A stretch of 21,705 nt of DNA from an uncultured Oscillospiraceae bacterium (GTDB taxonomy: Bacteria > Bacillota > Clostridia > Oscillospirales > Acutalibacteraceae), in the NCBI GenBank assembly GCA_900552285.1, contig URYV01000009.1, positions 1 through 21,705 on the forward strand, read 5' to 3'. Below, piece after piece: positions 1 through 7,266 of the stretch. Under the pieces are notes generated by a model. It saw only the letters and a program-made list of their open reading frames with translations, did no database searches and was not told the DNA's origin. The position numbers and the translations under genes are program-made. Positions within the stretch are counted from its first letter, which is position 1; each line of letters starts with the position of its first letter.

Positions 1-288
1 GCAGTCACTTCACCCTTTTTGCTACCAAAAAACACAAAGCCGAGCAGTGACGAGCTTGGTATCAAGTACACAGGCGGCAAGAACTCGCCATACATTTGGC
101 TGAAATGCCCTAACAACATGGGTTCATGGGAGTTCTTTGATTATCTTCTTGAGAATGCAAATGTTGTTGGCACACCTGGCGCAGGTTTTGGCAAGAATGG
201 CGAAGGCTGGTTCAGACTGACTGCGTTCGGCGACAAGGACAGAACTGTTGAGGCTATGGAGAGAATAAAGAAGCTGCTGACTAAGTAG
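1..288 (+). CDS. dapL: C-terminal fragment of a second LL-diaminopimelate aminotransferase (partial, cut at the left edge)
   Basis: DapL is a PLP-dependent enzyme that makes LL-diaminopimelate from tetrahydrodipicolinate and glutamate. Only the last 80 or so codons are here. From about base 49 the frame matches the C-terminal domain of the complete DapL at 18415-19638: shared blocks include NSPY.W, MGSW.FFDYLLE, TPG.GFG and GEG..R. The copies differ at many positions, so this is not a recent duplicate. The frame is open back to base 1, but its first 16 or so residues do not look like DapL. The PLP lysine and the N-terminal two thirds are absent. Proline codons here are often CCA or CCT, whereas the genes from 1 kb onward strongly prefer CCC, which suggests a different origin. 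It is either the end of a real gene, a remnant, or foreign sequence joined by assembly. The family call is firm; its status is not. Confidence 0.7.
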   Translation, partial: AVTSPFLLPKNTKPSSDELGIKYTGGKNSPYIWLKCPNNMGSWEFFDYLLENANVVGTPGAGFGKNGEGWFRLTAFGDKDRTVEAMERIKKLLTK

Positions 289-289
289 T

Positions 290-317
290 GAGGAGTTAGG
301 AGTGAGGAGTGAGGAAT
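290..317. repeat. Four tandem 7-bp units, GAGGAGT type
   Basis: Four consecutive heptamers follow directly after the dapL fragment's stop codon: GAGGAGT (290-296), TAGGAGT (297-303), GAGGAGT (304-310) and GAGGAAT (311-317). They sit at the boundary between sequence with foreign-looking codon use and the truncated uvrC. Short tandem units like these can misalign during replication or mislead an assembler. No gene or RNA function is evident. Confidence 0.8.
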
Positions 318-363
318 TATTTTTGCTTTTACTCTGATATTCTCGGATAGGTTTTATATGATT

Positions 364-708
364 TTAAAAGGGCGGTTTTGTGATTTTAATATAATGATAC
401 CCCTTGTCGTCCTTAAGCAGAATATTATATTTAGGCATATTTTGCTTTATAAGCGACGCCTCAAGCACAAGAGCTTCAAATTCGGTGGTGCAGACAATAT
501 ATTCAAAATCATAAACGTTATCCACCATTTTCTGAACCTTGGGCAGATGGTCGGCGCCGGGGCGGAAATATTGGCTGACCCTGTTTTTAAGCTTTTTCGC
601 CTTGCCGATATAGATTATTTTTCCGCTTTTGTCGTGCATTATATAAACACCGGGAGAAAAGGGCAGCTTAAGCGCCTTGTCGCTCAGTCTTTTGAGATTT
701 TCATTCAT
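364..708 (-). pseudogene. uvrC: UvrC N-terminal fragment (excinuclease ABC subunit C, truncated)
   Basis: UvrC makes both incisions in nucleotide excision repair together with UvrA and UvrB. Only the N-terminal GIY-YIG nuclease domain, which cuts on the 3' side, is present: PGVY near residues 19-22, YIGKAKKLKNRV, the conserved glutamate region TEFEALVLE, then PKYNILLKDDK. The protein stops at residue 114 after YIKITKPPF, where the family normally runs to about 600 residues with a UvrB-binding region, an RNase H-like second nuclease and HhH motifs. The start is well supported by an AAGGGAGG ribosome binding site at 715-723. Codon use matches the rest of the window, so this is probably the resident gene, broken somewhere between 300 and 370. 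A free-standing GIY-YIG protein is less likely because the match to UvrC runs right up to the break. Confidence 0.8.
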
Positions 709-743
709 AATACAGCCTCCCTTGACGGAAAATAAAAACGGTG

Positions 744-953
744 ATGGAAATGCTTAAAAAGGAAATAAAGCTTTGCCTTTTGATAATTTTTTTGTGCGCA
801 CTTGTCGGCACGGCGGGAATTTTGGTTGCCGACAATCGGACAAGGCAGGTGGGATTTGCCGACTCCTCCCCCTCCTTCAGCTTTAAGATCGAAGGCGGGC
901 ACGGAGAGCTGACGATTTTCGGACAGGATTTTATCATCGGGTTCGAAAATTAA
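744..953 (+). CDS. Small predicted membrane-anchored protein, unknown function
   Basis: A 69-residue protein not assigned to a family. After a short basic start (MEMLKKEIK) there is one hydrophobic segment at about residues 9-28, then a roughly 40-residue tail with FSFKIEGG and LTIFGQDF that could fold as a small strand-rich domain outside the membrane. It is divergent from uvrC, with the starts about 36 bases apart, and convergent with the polysaccharide operon. Three candidate starts occur in frame (GTG 741, ATG 744, ATG 750), and none has a strong ribosome binding site. The stop falls just before a hairpin. The signal-anchor layout and lack of rare codons favour a real gene over a chance ORF, but only moderately. 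Confidence 0.45.
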   Translation: MEMLKKEIKLCLLIIFLCALVGTAGILVADNRTRQVGFADSSPSFSFKIEGGHGELTIFGQDFIIGFEN

Positions 954-982
954 AGAGCGGCGGCAAAGTATGCCGTCCGCCC
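946..982 (-). terminator. Rho-independent terminator of the polysaccharide operon
   Basis: Read on the minus strand just after the flippase stop codon, GCGG(A)CGGCA pairs with TGCCGCCGC across a short loop. This gives a nine-base-pair GC-rich stem with one bulged A. A T-rich tract (TCTTTAATTTT) follows. The T tract lies on the minus-strand side only, so it should end the leftward operon. Confidence 0.6.
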
Positions 983-986
983 CTAT

Positions 987-2507
987 TCATGCTCTTTTCA
1001 GCACCGATTTAACGCGGCCGAAAAGCTGTTTTACCTGTAAAGGCTCGATTGCCGCATTCACACCCACAATAACAATTCCGCTTATAACGGCGGTAACGAC
1101 CGCCCACACAAGCCAACCCAGAAGATTTGACGGGTCGGGGCGGACAAATTTATGGACAGCGACAACCGTCGCAAGAGAGACGGCGACGTTTCTCGCTATT
1201 CTGCGCAGCGACATTTTTATGCTGTCATTGACAAGATATTTGTTGTTATAGAAAATACAGTCAAGCGAGCGATAGGAATAGGAAACGATGGTTCCCATGA
1301 GAATTCCCGCCATGCCGAGCGGCTTTATAAGGGCAAGGGAAACGACAATGTTAATAACCGCCTCGAGAATGGCGCGGCTTTGCGTCTCCTTAAAATGCCC
1401 GGCGGCGCATATCATGGTCAGCGACGGAATTCGGATATTCTGCATAAGGCCGAGAATCACAAAAAGAAAGGCGATGTTCTGTCTGACATACTGCACGCCG
1501 TCCCCCACCTCGGCCGTGTAAATCTTCACAAAGGGAAGCAGCAGCACGGCGCAGCAGGTATAGACGCAGAACAGCACGATCATGTAAAAATATTCATAGT
1601 TGGAAAAGGCCTTTTTCAAAGCATCCTTATCGTTGCTGAAAATAAGCGAACCGAAGCTTGAGGTTATGCCGTTTGAAAAAACGCTGAGCAGCGAGGTCAG
1701 GGCGACGGCCACCATGTTATATGTGGTGTAAACGCTGACCTCCTGAAGGGAGGTCGCTCCCATGAAAAGCGTCAGAATGACGATGTCGGTGTTGTTGACA
1801 ATAACTCCGACTATTTGATGAAGCAAAGCCGCCCAGCGCTGTTTAAGCAGGCCCTTTTGAAAGCCTGTTTTGAAATTCATGTATTTATACTTACGCTTGG
1901 CGTAAATATAAACGAACACAAACCGCGCAATATAGAGCCCCGTTGCAACGCCTTTAACAACAAGGAAGGAGAAGCCGAGCTTAATGAGCAGAATGGAAAC
2001 GCCCATGTTGACAAGGGTTGCCGCAGCCTGAGTGAGAAAAATGACATATCCCCGCTGATCGGCCGTCAAAAGCACCCTGTATTTTCCGATAAAGAAAAAG
2101 TCGACGAGATTGCTGGCGGCAAGAATAAGAATTAAAATACGGGTGGAAAGGCTGTCTATCTGATTCGCCACAAAAAGCGGATAGACCACCGTCATGATCG
2201 TCAGCAGGATTACATATGCCCCGCCCGATTTATAATAAAACTTTTGCAGAGCCGACAGCACGGAATTTATTGCGCCGGTGTCATTTTGGTTAAGCGGCCC
2301 GTAAAGCTCCACAATCGCCGCCGAGCTTATCCCCGCCTCAACAAGGTTGAGATAGGTCAGAAACTGGGAAACGGAATTTATCATTCCGTTGACTGTGGAG
2401 CCGTATTGATTGAGAAAAAACCGCGGCAGCACAAGCCCCGACACCGCCACAACTATTTGCAGCAGCAAATTTCCCCAAAGGTTTTTGAAAGCCTGTTTAT
2501 TTCTCAT
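987..2507 (-). CDS. Wzx-like polysaccharide flippase (MOP/MATE superfamily)
   Basis: A 506-residue integral membrane protein, likely to move undecaprenyl-diphosphate-linked repeat units from the inner to the outer face of the membrane. About 12-14 hydrophobic segments run through the whole length. The N-terminus (RNKQAFKNLWGNLLLQ...LVLPRFFLNQYG) fits the start of the polysaccharide_synt/Wzx families, where an amphipathic stretch precedes TM1 and a G/S.VNG motif follows. Length is normal for the family. It is the last gene of the operon. Its ATG overlaps the stop of the upstream BY-kinase-like gene (ATGA), implying translational coupling, and a terminator lies just downstream. Together with the Wzy- and Wzz-like genes it defines a Wzx/Wzy-dependent pathway. 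The repeat unit it carries cannot be read from the sequence. Confidence 0.87.
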   Translation of the reverse strand: MRNKQAFKNLWGNLLLQIVVAVSGLVLPRFFLNQYGSTVNGMINSVSQFLTYLNLVEAGISSAAIVELYGPLNQNDTGAINSVLSALQKFYYKSGGAYVILLTIMTVVYPLFVANQIDSLSTRILILILAASNLVDFFFIGKYRVLLTADQRGYVIFLTQAAATLVNMGVSILLIKLGFSFLVVKGVATGLYIARFVFVYIYAKRKYKYMNFKTGFQKGLLKQRWAALLHQIVGVIVNNTDIVILTLFMGATSLQEVSVYTTYNMVAVALTSLLSVFSNGITSSFGSLIFSNDKDALKKAFSNYEYFYMIVLFCVYTCCAVLLLPFVKIYTAEVGDGVQYVRQNIAFLFVILGLMQNIRIPSLTMICAAGHFKETQSRAILEAVINIVVSLALIKPLGMAGILMGTIVSYSYRSLDCIFYNNKYLVNDSIKMSLRRIARNVAVSLATVVAVHKFVRPDPSNLLGWLVWAVVTAVISGIVIVGVNAAIEPLQVKQLFGRVKSVLKRA

Positions 2508-2944
2508 TTTACAAGCGCCGTGCCGAGAATTTTAAAGCCGCCGCTTTGAGCCGAAGCCAAAAGCTCCTCAAGCTTTTTATACTCGGTATATTTTTCCCGT
2601 TCCACAAGGCACACGGTGCCGATTTTTTTTGCGGCGACAAGGGAGTTCGCATAATCCCCGAAAGAGGGAATGACGGCGGCGACAAGACCGTTTTCGCCGC
2701 TTTCAAGCGCTTTTTCAAGCTCGGACAAATCGTTTATCGAGCTTTCGTCAAAGCTTATAAGGGTTAATTTTTCGCCTTTTTCGGCGAGGAAAGCCTTAAC
2801 CTTTTCCATAAGGGAGGACAAATATCCGCAGTCAAGCTCGGAGGAGACGACCGCAACGGCCTTAATTCCGTTGTCGGCACATTTTTGCACAAGAGAATTT
2901 GCGAACATTTTTATCTTTTCGGTGTTCTTTTCATTTCTGTTCAT
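2504..2944 (-). CDS. Degenerate BY-kinase-like protein (CpsD/Wzc-C type, no Walker A)
   Basis: A 146-residue soluble protein next to the Wzz/CpsC gene, exactly where Firmicutes carry the tyrosine autokinase CpsD. The pattern of a BY-kinase can be followed. AVAVVSSELDCGYLSSL at 29-45 aligns with the strand-P-loop-helix where active kinases have a GEGKS/T Walker A; here it reads DCGYLS. LTLISFD (60-66) takes the place of the Walker A' motif LLIDAD. Then AAVIPSFGDYANSLVAAKK and TVCLVEREKYTEYKKLEEL match the Walker B and post-B region. The middle of the fold and the C-terminal tyrosine cluster are missing; active relatives are about 220-240 residues. ATP binding and kinase activity are therefore unlikely. 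A structural or regulatory partner for the Wzz protein is my inference. The start has an AAGGAG site 9 bases upstream. Confidence 0.6.
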   Translation of the reverse strand: MNRNEKNTEKIKMFANSLVQKCADNGIKAVAVVSSELDCGYLSSLMEKVKAFLAEKGEKLTLISFDESSINDLSELEKALESGENGLVAAVIPSFGDYANSLVAAKKIGTVCLVEREKYTEYKKLEELLASAQSGGFKILGTALVK

Positions 2945-2956
2945 CGATATTTCTCC

Positions 2957-3715
2957 TTACTTTTTGAATTCGCCCAAAACGGGAATTCCCATGTTTTCAA
3001 AATCGGCTCTGCGGTTAAGAGTGGGCTTTACGAGAATTTTAATGAACACGCCGAAGCAGGTGAGCACAAAGGCAAGCACGGCTATAAGAGCGATTTTCAC
3101 GGTTTTGCTTTCCGAGAAGGAGGAAAGACTGCTTTCGGTGGGCTCGGCCTTTTCGCTTACAAGCTCGGAAATGCAGTCGACGGTTATCTTGTCGCCGATG
3201 TCCTTGACCGAACCGTTGATGTAGTCGGTGTAGATTTTCATCAGGTTGTCGGAAAAGGCGCGGTCCTTTGTTTCCACATGGATTTTAACACCCACATTTC
3301 CCGCCGCAAAGGACACGGTGGTGAATTTTGCGAACTGCTTGGGTGAAATTTTTCCGTCCTGCAAAACCGAAGAACCGAAGGTCTTTGTATAAAGCTCCTC
3401 GATAAAATCCTCGGAATAGCTGTCCTCGGTTTTTTCTATAACATATGTGGTGACCGCCTCTTGAGAAAGAAGATCCTTATACATTTCGGCAAGCTTGTTG
3501 ACCGTGTATCCCGCCGTGGTATCCTTGGGAATATCGTCGTTTTTAAAGCAGACTATTTTCTCGTTGATATAATACGGCTCCTCCTCCCCGACAATTGTTT
3601 TTCCGCAGACAAGTGCGCCGAAAACAAGAGTCACGACGAGGGTGACGGCGATAATGAGATATTTATACTTCCAAAGACCGATGCAAAAATCTTTAAATCC
3701 AAGATGTTCAAACAT
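2957..3715 (-). CDS. Wzz/CpsC-type chain-length regulator, membrane adaptor
   Basis: A 252-residue polysaccharide co-polymerase with the classic two-helix layout: a short cytoplasmic N-terminus, TM1 at about 17-37 (YLIIAVTLVVTLVFGALV), a large extracytoplasmic part, TM2 near 206-228, and a cytoplasmic tail with a proline-rich exit (KPTLNRRADFE..GIPVLGEFKK) typical of CpsC/YveK-like proteins. Such proteins set polymer length and activate a partner BY-kinase; here the partner encoded next is degenerate. An upstream in-frame ATG would add nine residues, but a GGAGG site at 3723-3727 sits seven bases before the ATG at 3715, so I use that start. The gene overlaps the end of the polymerase gene by eight bases. 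The outer domain is poorly conserved, as usual. Confidence 0.85.
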   Translation of the reverse strand: MFEHLGFKDFCIGLWKYKYLIIAVTLVVTLVFGALVCGKTIVGEEEPYYINEKIVCFKNDDIPKDTTAGYTVNKLAEMYKDLLSQEAVTTYVIEKTEDSYSEDFIEELYTKTFGSSVLQDGKISPKQFAKFTTVSFAAGNVGVKIHVETKDRAFSDNLMKIYTDYINGSVKDIGDKITVDCISELVSEKAEPTESSLSSFSESKTVKIALIAVLAFVLTCFGVFIKILVKPTLNRRADFENMGIPVLGEFKK

Positions 3716-5180
3716 AAATTTTCCTCCGTTCGGTATTATCAAAGCCTATACTGTAGGATTTGTTGAATAGTGCGGCAAAGAACCAACAAAAAGCCGTCGG
3801 CAGCCAGAACTGCGCCGTGACTATAAACTGGAGCCAGCCGGTTGCGGCGTCCCGTGGGGCAAAGAACAGCGATGTCAGACAGATAAGCACAAAGGCAAAT
3901 CCGAAGGTGCCTTTTTTGGCAAGCTTGATCATGTAAATCATGAATATGCCGAGCACAATGCTGAAAAGCGCGACGCCCACAAAGCCGAAGTCCACATAGG
4001 TTTCCAGCAAGAATGACGAGCCGTAGCCGTTTCCGTTAAGATAATCCTGCCCTCTGGCAAGATAGGACATATTGTGGGAAAAGCTGTTGCTCACCGTTCC
4101 CATAACGACGTTGTTTCCGTCGCCGAGGTCTGCGGCGCCGAAAAGGGTCTGAGCCAAATTCCCGTGAAGAAAATAATCGAGAAATCCGCCGAAGGTATAG
4201 TTTCTCAAAGGTCTCACGGGGAGGCGGTCCATAACCGAATGTGCAATTGCCAAAACGTCAAAGGACACACCCTGTTTATAGAAGAAATCGGTTATTACCT
4301 CAAAGCCGCTTGTCAGTCCCGATTCGCTGCCCGATCTCGTGTAATTGAATATACCGAGCATTATTATTCCCGCCGGAGCCGCAAGGGCCGTTACCGCGCG
4401 TTCAAAGCGGCCGAACCACTTGGTTCCGTTTTCGTAAATATCCCTCATGTAATAATAAACGATGCAGAAAATAAGATTGAGCACGATCGGATTCCTCAGT
4501 CCCATTAAAAGCGAGGGAATGGCCGAGAACACATAAAGCACAAGGGGTAAAAATGCGTGAAGCTTTTTGGGATATGTGGCAAGAAAGATGCAAAGGGTAT
4601 ACGGCATAAATCTCGAAACCACATAAACAACATAGGGCATGGCACTTTTAAAGGAAGAATAATATTCGAGATAGGAGTGGCTCATAACATAGAGCAGCTT
4701 TTCTCCCTCCATGAGCATATAAAAAAGAAAGGAAAAGTAGAAAAGCACACCCGCCGCAATACGCAGATTTCTTACATAAGCCTCTCTGTATCTTATTTCA
4801 TTAAGCGTTCTTGCCCTTTTCGGGGCGGCTCTTTCGCTTTTTTCGGTTATCTTTTCGCCGATTACGGCGCCGATTTGCATAAAAATCAGCCCGACCGAGA
4901 GAAGAACAAGGGAAAAGCTGAGATGAACCCAGTCGGAATACCACCATTCGGTCCCCTTAAGCATACTTATAAGCGGTCTCGAAATAAGAAACACGGCATA
5001 GGTAAAGTTGAAAACCAAAAATATTATGCGGCTGCGCGGTTTTTCAAAACCGTAGATCATGTTATTTATCCAAAGAAAAACCACCGCGGTCAAAATCGTG
5101 TTATATGACCCTATCAAAAGGCCGAGCGGCCACATGGCAAAGGCCGCGAAAACAAGCAGATACCTTGTCAGTTTTGTCAC
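3708..5180 (-). CDS. Wzy-like O-antigen/capsule polymerase
   Basis: A 490-residue multi-pass membrane protein with roughly 10-12 hydrophobic segments and a long extracytoplasmic loop in the second half (FTYNF.. region, GNGYGSSFLLETYVDFG). The LLET..DFG motif before a late membrane segment is characteristic of O-antigen polysaccharide polymerase Wzy families in Gram-positive capsule loci. It should join flipped repeat units at the outer face of the membrane. The start is GTG (5178-5180), supported by a strong AAGGAGG at 5188-5194, and the GTGA overlaps the stop of the GT4 gene. It is followed by the Wzz gene. Polymerases of this type share little sequence, so the call rests on topology, the loop motif and position. 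Confidence 0.8.
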   Translation of the reverse strand: MTKLTRYLLVFAAFAMWPLGLLIGSYNTILTAVVFLWINNMIYGFEKPRSRIIFLVFNFTYAVFLISRPLISMLKGTEWWYSDWVHLSFSLVLLSVGLIFMQIGAVIGEKITEKSERAAPKRARTLNEIRYREAYVRNLRIAAGVLFYFSFLFYMLMEGEKLLYVMSHSYLEYYSSFKSAMPYVVYVVSRFMPYTLCIFLATYPKKLHAFLPLVLYVFSAIPSLLMGLRNPIVLNLIFCIVYYYMRDIYENGTKWFGRFERAVTALAAPAGIIMLGIFNYTRSGSESGLTSGFEVITDFFYKQGVSFDVLAIAHSVMDRLPVRPLRNYTFGGFLDYFLHGNLAQTLFGAADLGDGNNVVMGTVSNSFSHNMSYLARGQDYLNGNGYGSSFLLETYVDFGFVGVALFSIVLGIFMIYMIKLAKKGTFGFAFVLICLTSLFFAPRDAATGWLQFIVTAQFWLPTAFCWFFAALFNKSYSIGFDNTERRKIYV

Positions 5181-6301
5181 CGTTCAACCTCCTTTTTTTC
5201 GGTCATTTCGTCAATCAGCCGTCTCCAGCGCCCCAAAATTTCGGGCTTTGAGAACTTTTCGGTCATGCGGCCGGCATTATCGGAGAATTTCTTCATAAGA
5301 TCGCCGTCATTTGCAAGGAGAGAAAGCTTTTCGGCCATTTTATCGGTGTCATAGGGCTCTATGAGAAATCCGTTTATTCCGTCCTCTACCATTTCGCAAG
5401 GGCCGGTGTCGATGTTAAAGCTTACAATGGGCAGGCGGTTGGCCTTGGCCTCAAGAAGCACGAGAGGAAGCCCCTCACGGTATGACGGCAGCACAAAAAT
5501 CGAATAGTTTCGGTAAAGCGACAGCACATTCGGGTTGTTTCCCATGAGCTTCAGCTGTCCGTCAAGACCCTCCTTTTCGACAAGAGCCTTTATGTCGTCG
5601 AAGGTCTCGCCCGTTCCGTACACGTGCCATTGCCAGTCCGGGTGGGCGGACAAAAATTTCTTTGCCGCCTTGACCATAAGGTCATATCCCTTTTCCTCGC
5701 CGAATCGCCCCACGCAAAGCACCTTTTTAGCATAAAGGTTGCAGGGGGCGGCATTTTCGGTCACCCGGTCGTCAATCCAGTTGTGAATTGTCAGCACTCT
5801 TTTGGGCGAGATGTGAAAATATTTGATATAGTCGTTTCTCGTCTTGTCGGTGAGCACGACGGTTTTGTCGGCAAAAAGCGAGGTGAGAAAACGTATAATC
5901 GTAATGGCGCGCTCGTTTATCTGATTTATAAGAGCGCCGTGGTCGCAGTATATAAATTTGGTGCGATTGAAAATCATGGAGGGAATGGCCACATAGCCGG
6001 GGTAATTTCCTATAAGCAGCACGGCGTCAATGGAGTTTTCCTTTAAAAACCTTCTCAGCGGCTTTCTTATTTCCCACATTATCGAACGCAGGCGGGTGTT
6101 TTCGGCATCGAGACAAAAGACCTTTTTTGCGGCCGACAAATCATAAGCAAGTTCGCTGTTTTTTTGGAAAACCGTTACAAAATAAACGTCGTATATGTCC
6201 CCGAAAGCCCTTGTCAGCGAGGCTGCAACGGCCTCGGCGCCGCCGGTGACCGTCATGTCCCAATCGAGCAGGGCAATTCGCTTTTTTTTCTTCATTTGCA
6301 T
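5177..6301 (-). CDS. Family 4 glycosyltransferase (GT-B fold)
   Basis: About 374 residues, a cytoplasmic retaining glycosyltransferase for repeat-unit assembly on the lipid carrier. The N-terminal Rossmann domain has the glycine-rich TVTGGAEAVAASL loop that typically binds the acceptor side. The C-terminal donor domain has LCVGRFGEEKGYDLMVKA, HVYGTGE, and the E-x7-E motif in SYREGLPLVLLEAKA, followed by VEDGINGFLIEPYD. All expected family landmarks are intact. The donor sugar cannot be deduced. The start is uncertain: GTG 6304, ATG 6301 and ATG 6295 are in frame and none has a good ribosome binding site. I use the ATG in the TGATG overlap with the GT2 stop, which suggests re-initiation. Confidence 0.88.
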   Translation of the reverse strand: MQMKKKKRIALLDWDMTVTGGAEAVAASLTRAFGDIYDVYFVTVFQKNSELAYDLSAAKKVFCLDAENTRLRSIMWEIRKPLRRFLKENSIDAVLLIGNYPGYVAIPSMIFNRTKFIYCDHGALINQINERAITIIRFLTSLFADKTVVLTDKTRNDYIKYFHISPKRVLTIHNWIDDRVTENAAPCNLYAKKVLCVGRFGEEKGYDLMVKAAKKFLSAHPDWQWHVYGTGETFDDIKALVEKEGLDGQLKLMGNNPNVLSLYRNYSIFVLPSYREGLPLVLLEAKANRLPIVSFNIDTGPCEMVEDGINGFLIEPYDTDKMAEKLSLLANDGDLMKKFSDNAGRMTEKFSKPEILGRWRRLIDEMTEKKEVER

Positions 6302-7266
6302 CACTGTATCTTATATATTTTTTGCTTTGTAAGCAGAATTTTTTTATAAAGCGGAACACTGAATTTAAGCGCAACGGCGGCGATTTTTCTCATTTTTCCG
6401 AAGCCCGGATCCCTTATAATATCAAGGGTGTGGCTTTTAAGATACTTAACCGTCGTTTTATATTCGGGAATGGATTTGCAGTCGTCCCTCATCAGCATTT
6501 TGTCGAGCACGTTGAAATAGGCGTTGCGGTAGCGAAACTCTGCAAAGGGCAGCGCCTCGGGACAAAGCTCCCTCACCTGCCGAACGCATATGTCATAGGC
6601 CTCGATAACATCGAGATCGCCCTTGCGGAAGGGCTTGGTGGTGATACTGTCGGCACGGCGGAAATAATAATACATCGGCCTTGAGGTGACGGCGGTTTTT
6701 TCCACCCTTTTAAGTATCTGCGGGGTGAAAAATCCGTCCTCGTAAAGCTTGCCGACGGGAAATCTCACCTCTCCCACCGTCTGCCTTTTATAAAGCTTGT
6801 TGCAGGCCGACGGCAGCCCGTCTCCCCGCAGCATATATTTATAGCTTTCGGTTTTATTAAGGGTGAATTCCCTTATTTCCCGAACCTGAGTTACCTCCTT
6901 GCCCTCAAACACATCCATCGCCGAGCAAACCGCAAGATCGGCGTCGTTTTCGGTGATGAGACGGTGAAGGGTTTCAAGCATTTGCTCATGGATATAATCG
7001 TCGGAATCCACAAACATGAGATACTCGCCGAGAGCCTTTTCTATGCCGAAATTTCTCGCGTCGGAAAGGCCGCCGTTGCGTTTGTGAAAAGCCTTTATGC
7101 GGCTGTCGCCTTTTGCATATTCGTCGCACATTTCGCCGCAGCGGTCGGGAGAGCCGTCGTCAACAAGCAGCAGCTCAAAATCCGAAAAGCTTTGCGAAAG
7201 AATCGATTTTACGCATCGATCAAGATACTTTTCCACATTATAGACCGGCACAATAACGCTTATCAT
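6301..7266 (-). CDS. Family 2 glycosyltransferase (GT-A fold)
   Basis: A 321-residue inverting glycosyltransferase. The nucleotide-binding half is standard: SVIVPVYNVEKYLDRCVKSI at the N-terminus, VDDGS at 35-39, NGGLSDARN at 64-72 and the metal-binding DSDD at 87-90. The C-terminal part contains ACNKLYKR and LYEDGFF, common in capsule GT2 enzymes of Firmicutes such as EpsJ/CpsJ types. No membrane segments are seen, so it should act at the cytoplasmic face. The ATG at 7266 overlaps the SDR stop (ATGA) and has a GGGAGG site. Donor and acceptor are unknown. Only two glycosyltransferases lie inside the operon, so the repeat unit may be short, or the divergent GT2 at 10070 also takes part. Confidence 0.9.
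   Translation of the reverse strand: MISVIVPVYNVEKYLDRCVKSILSQSFSDFELLLVDDGSPDRCGEMCDEYAKGDSRIKAFHKRNGGLSDARNFGIEKALGEYLMFVDSDDYIHEQMLETLHRLITENDADLAVCSAMDVFEGKEVTQVREIREFTLNKTESYKYMLRGDGLPSACNKLYKRQTVGEVRFPVGKLYEDGFFTPQILKRVEKTAVTSRPMYYYFRRADSITTKPFRKGDLDVIEAYDICVRQVRELCPEALPFAEFRYRNAYFNVLDKMLMRDDCKSIPEYKTTVKYLKSHTLDIIRDPGFGKMRKIAAVALKFSVPLYKKILLTKQKIYKIQ

Noticed and set aside
3708..3742. Upstream start for the Wzz-like gene adding MIIPNGGKF
   Set aside because: It has no ribosome binding site, while the ATG at 3715 is preceded by GGAGG at proper distance.
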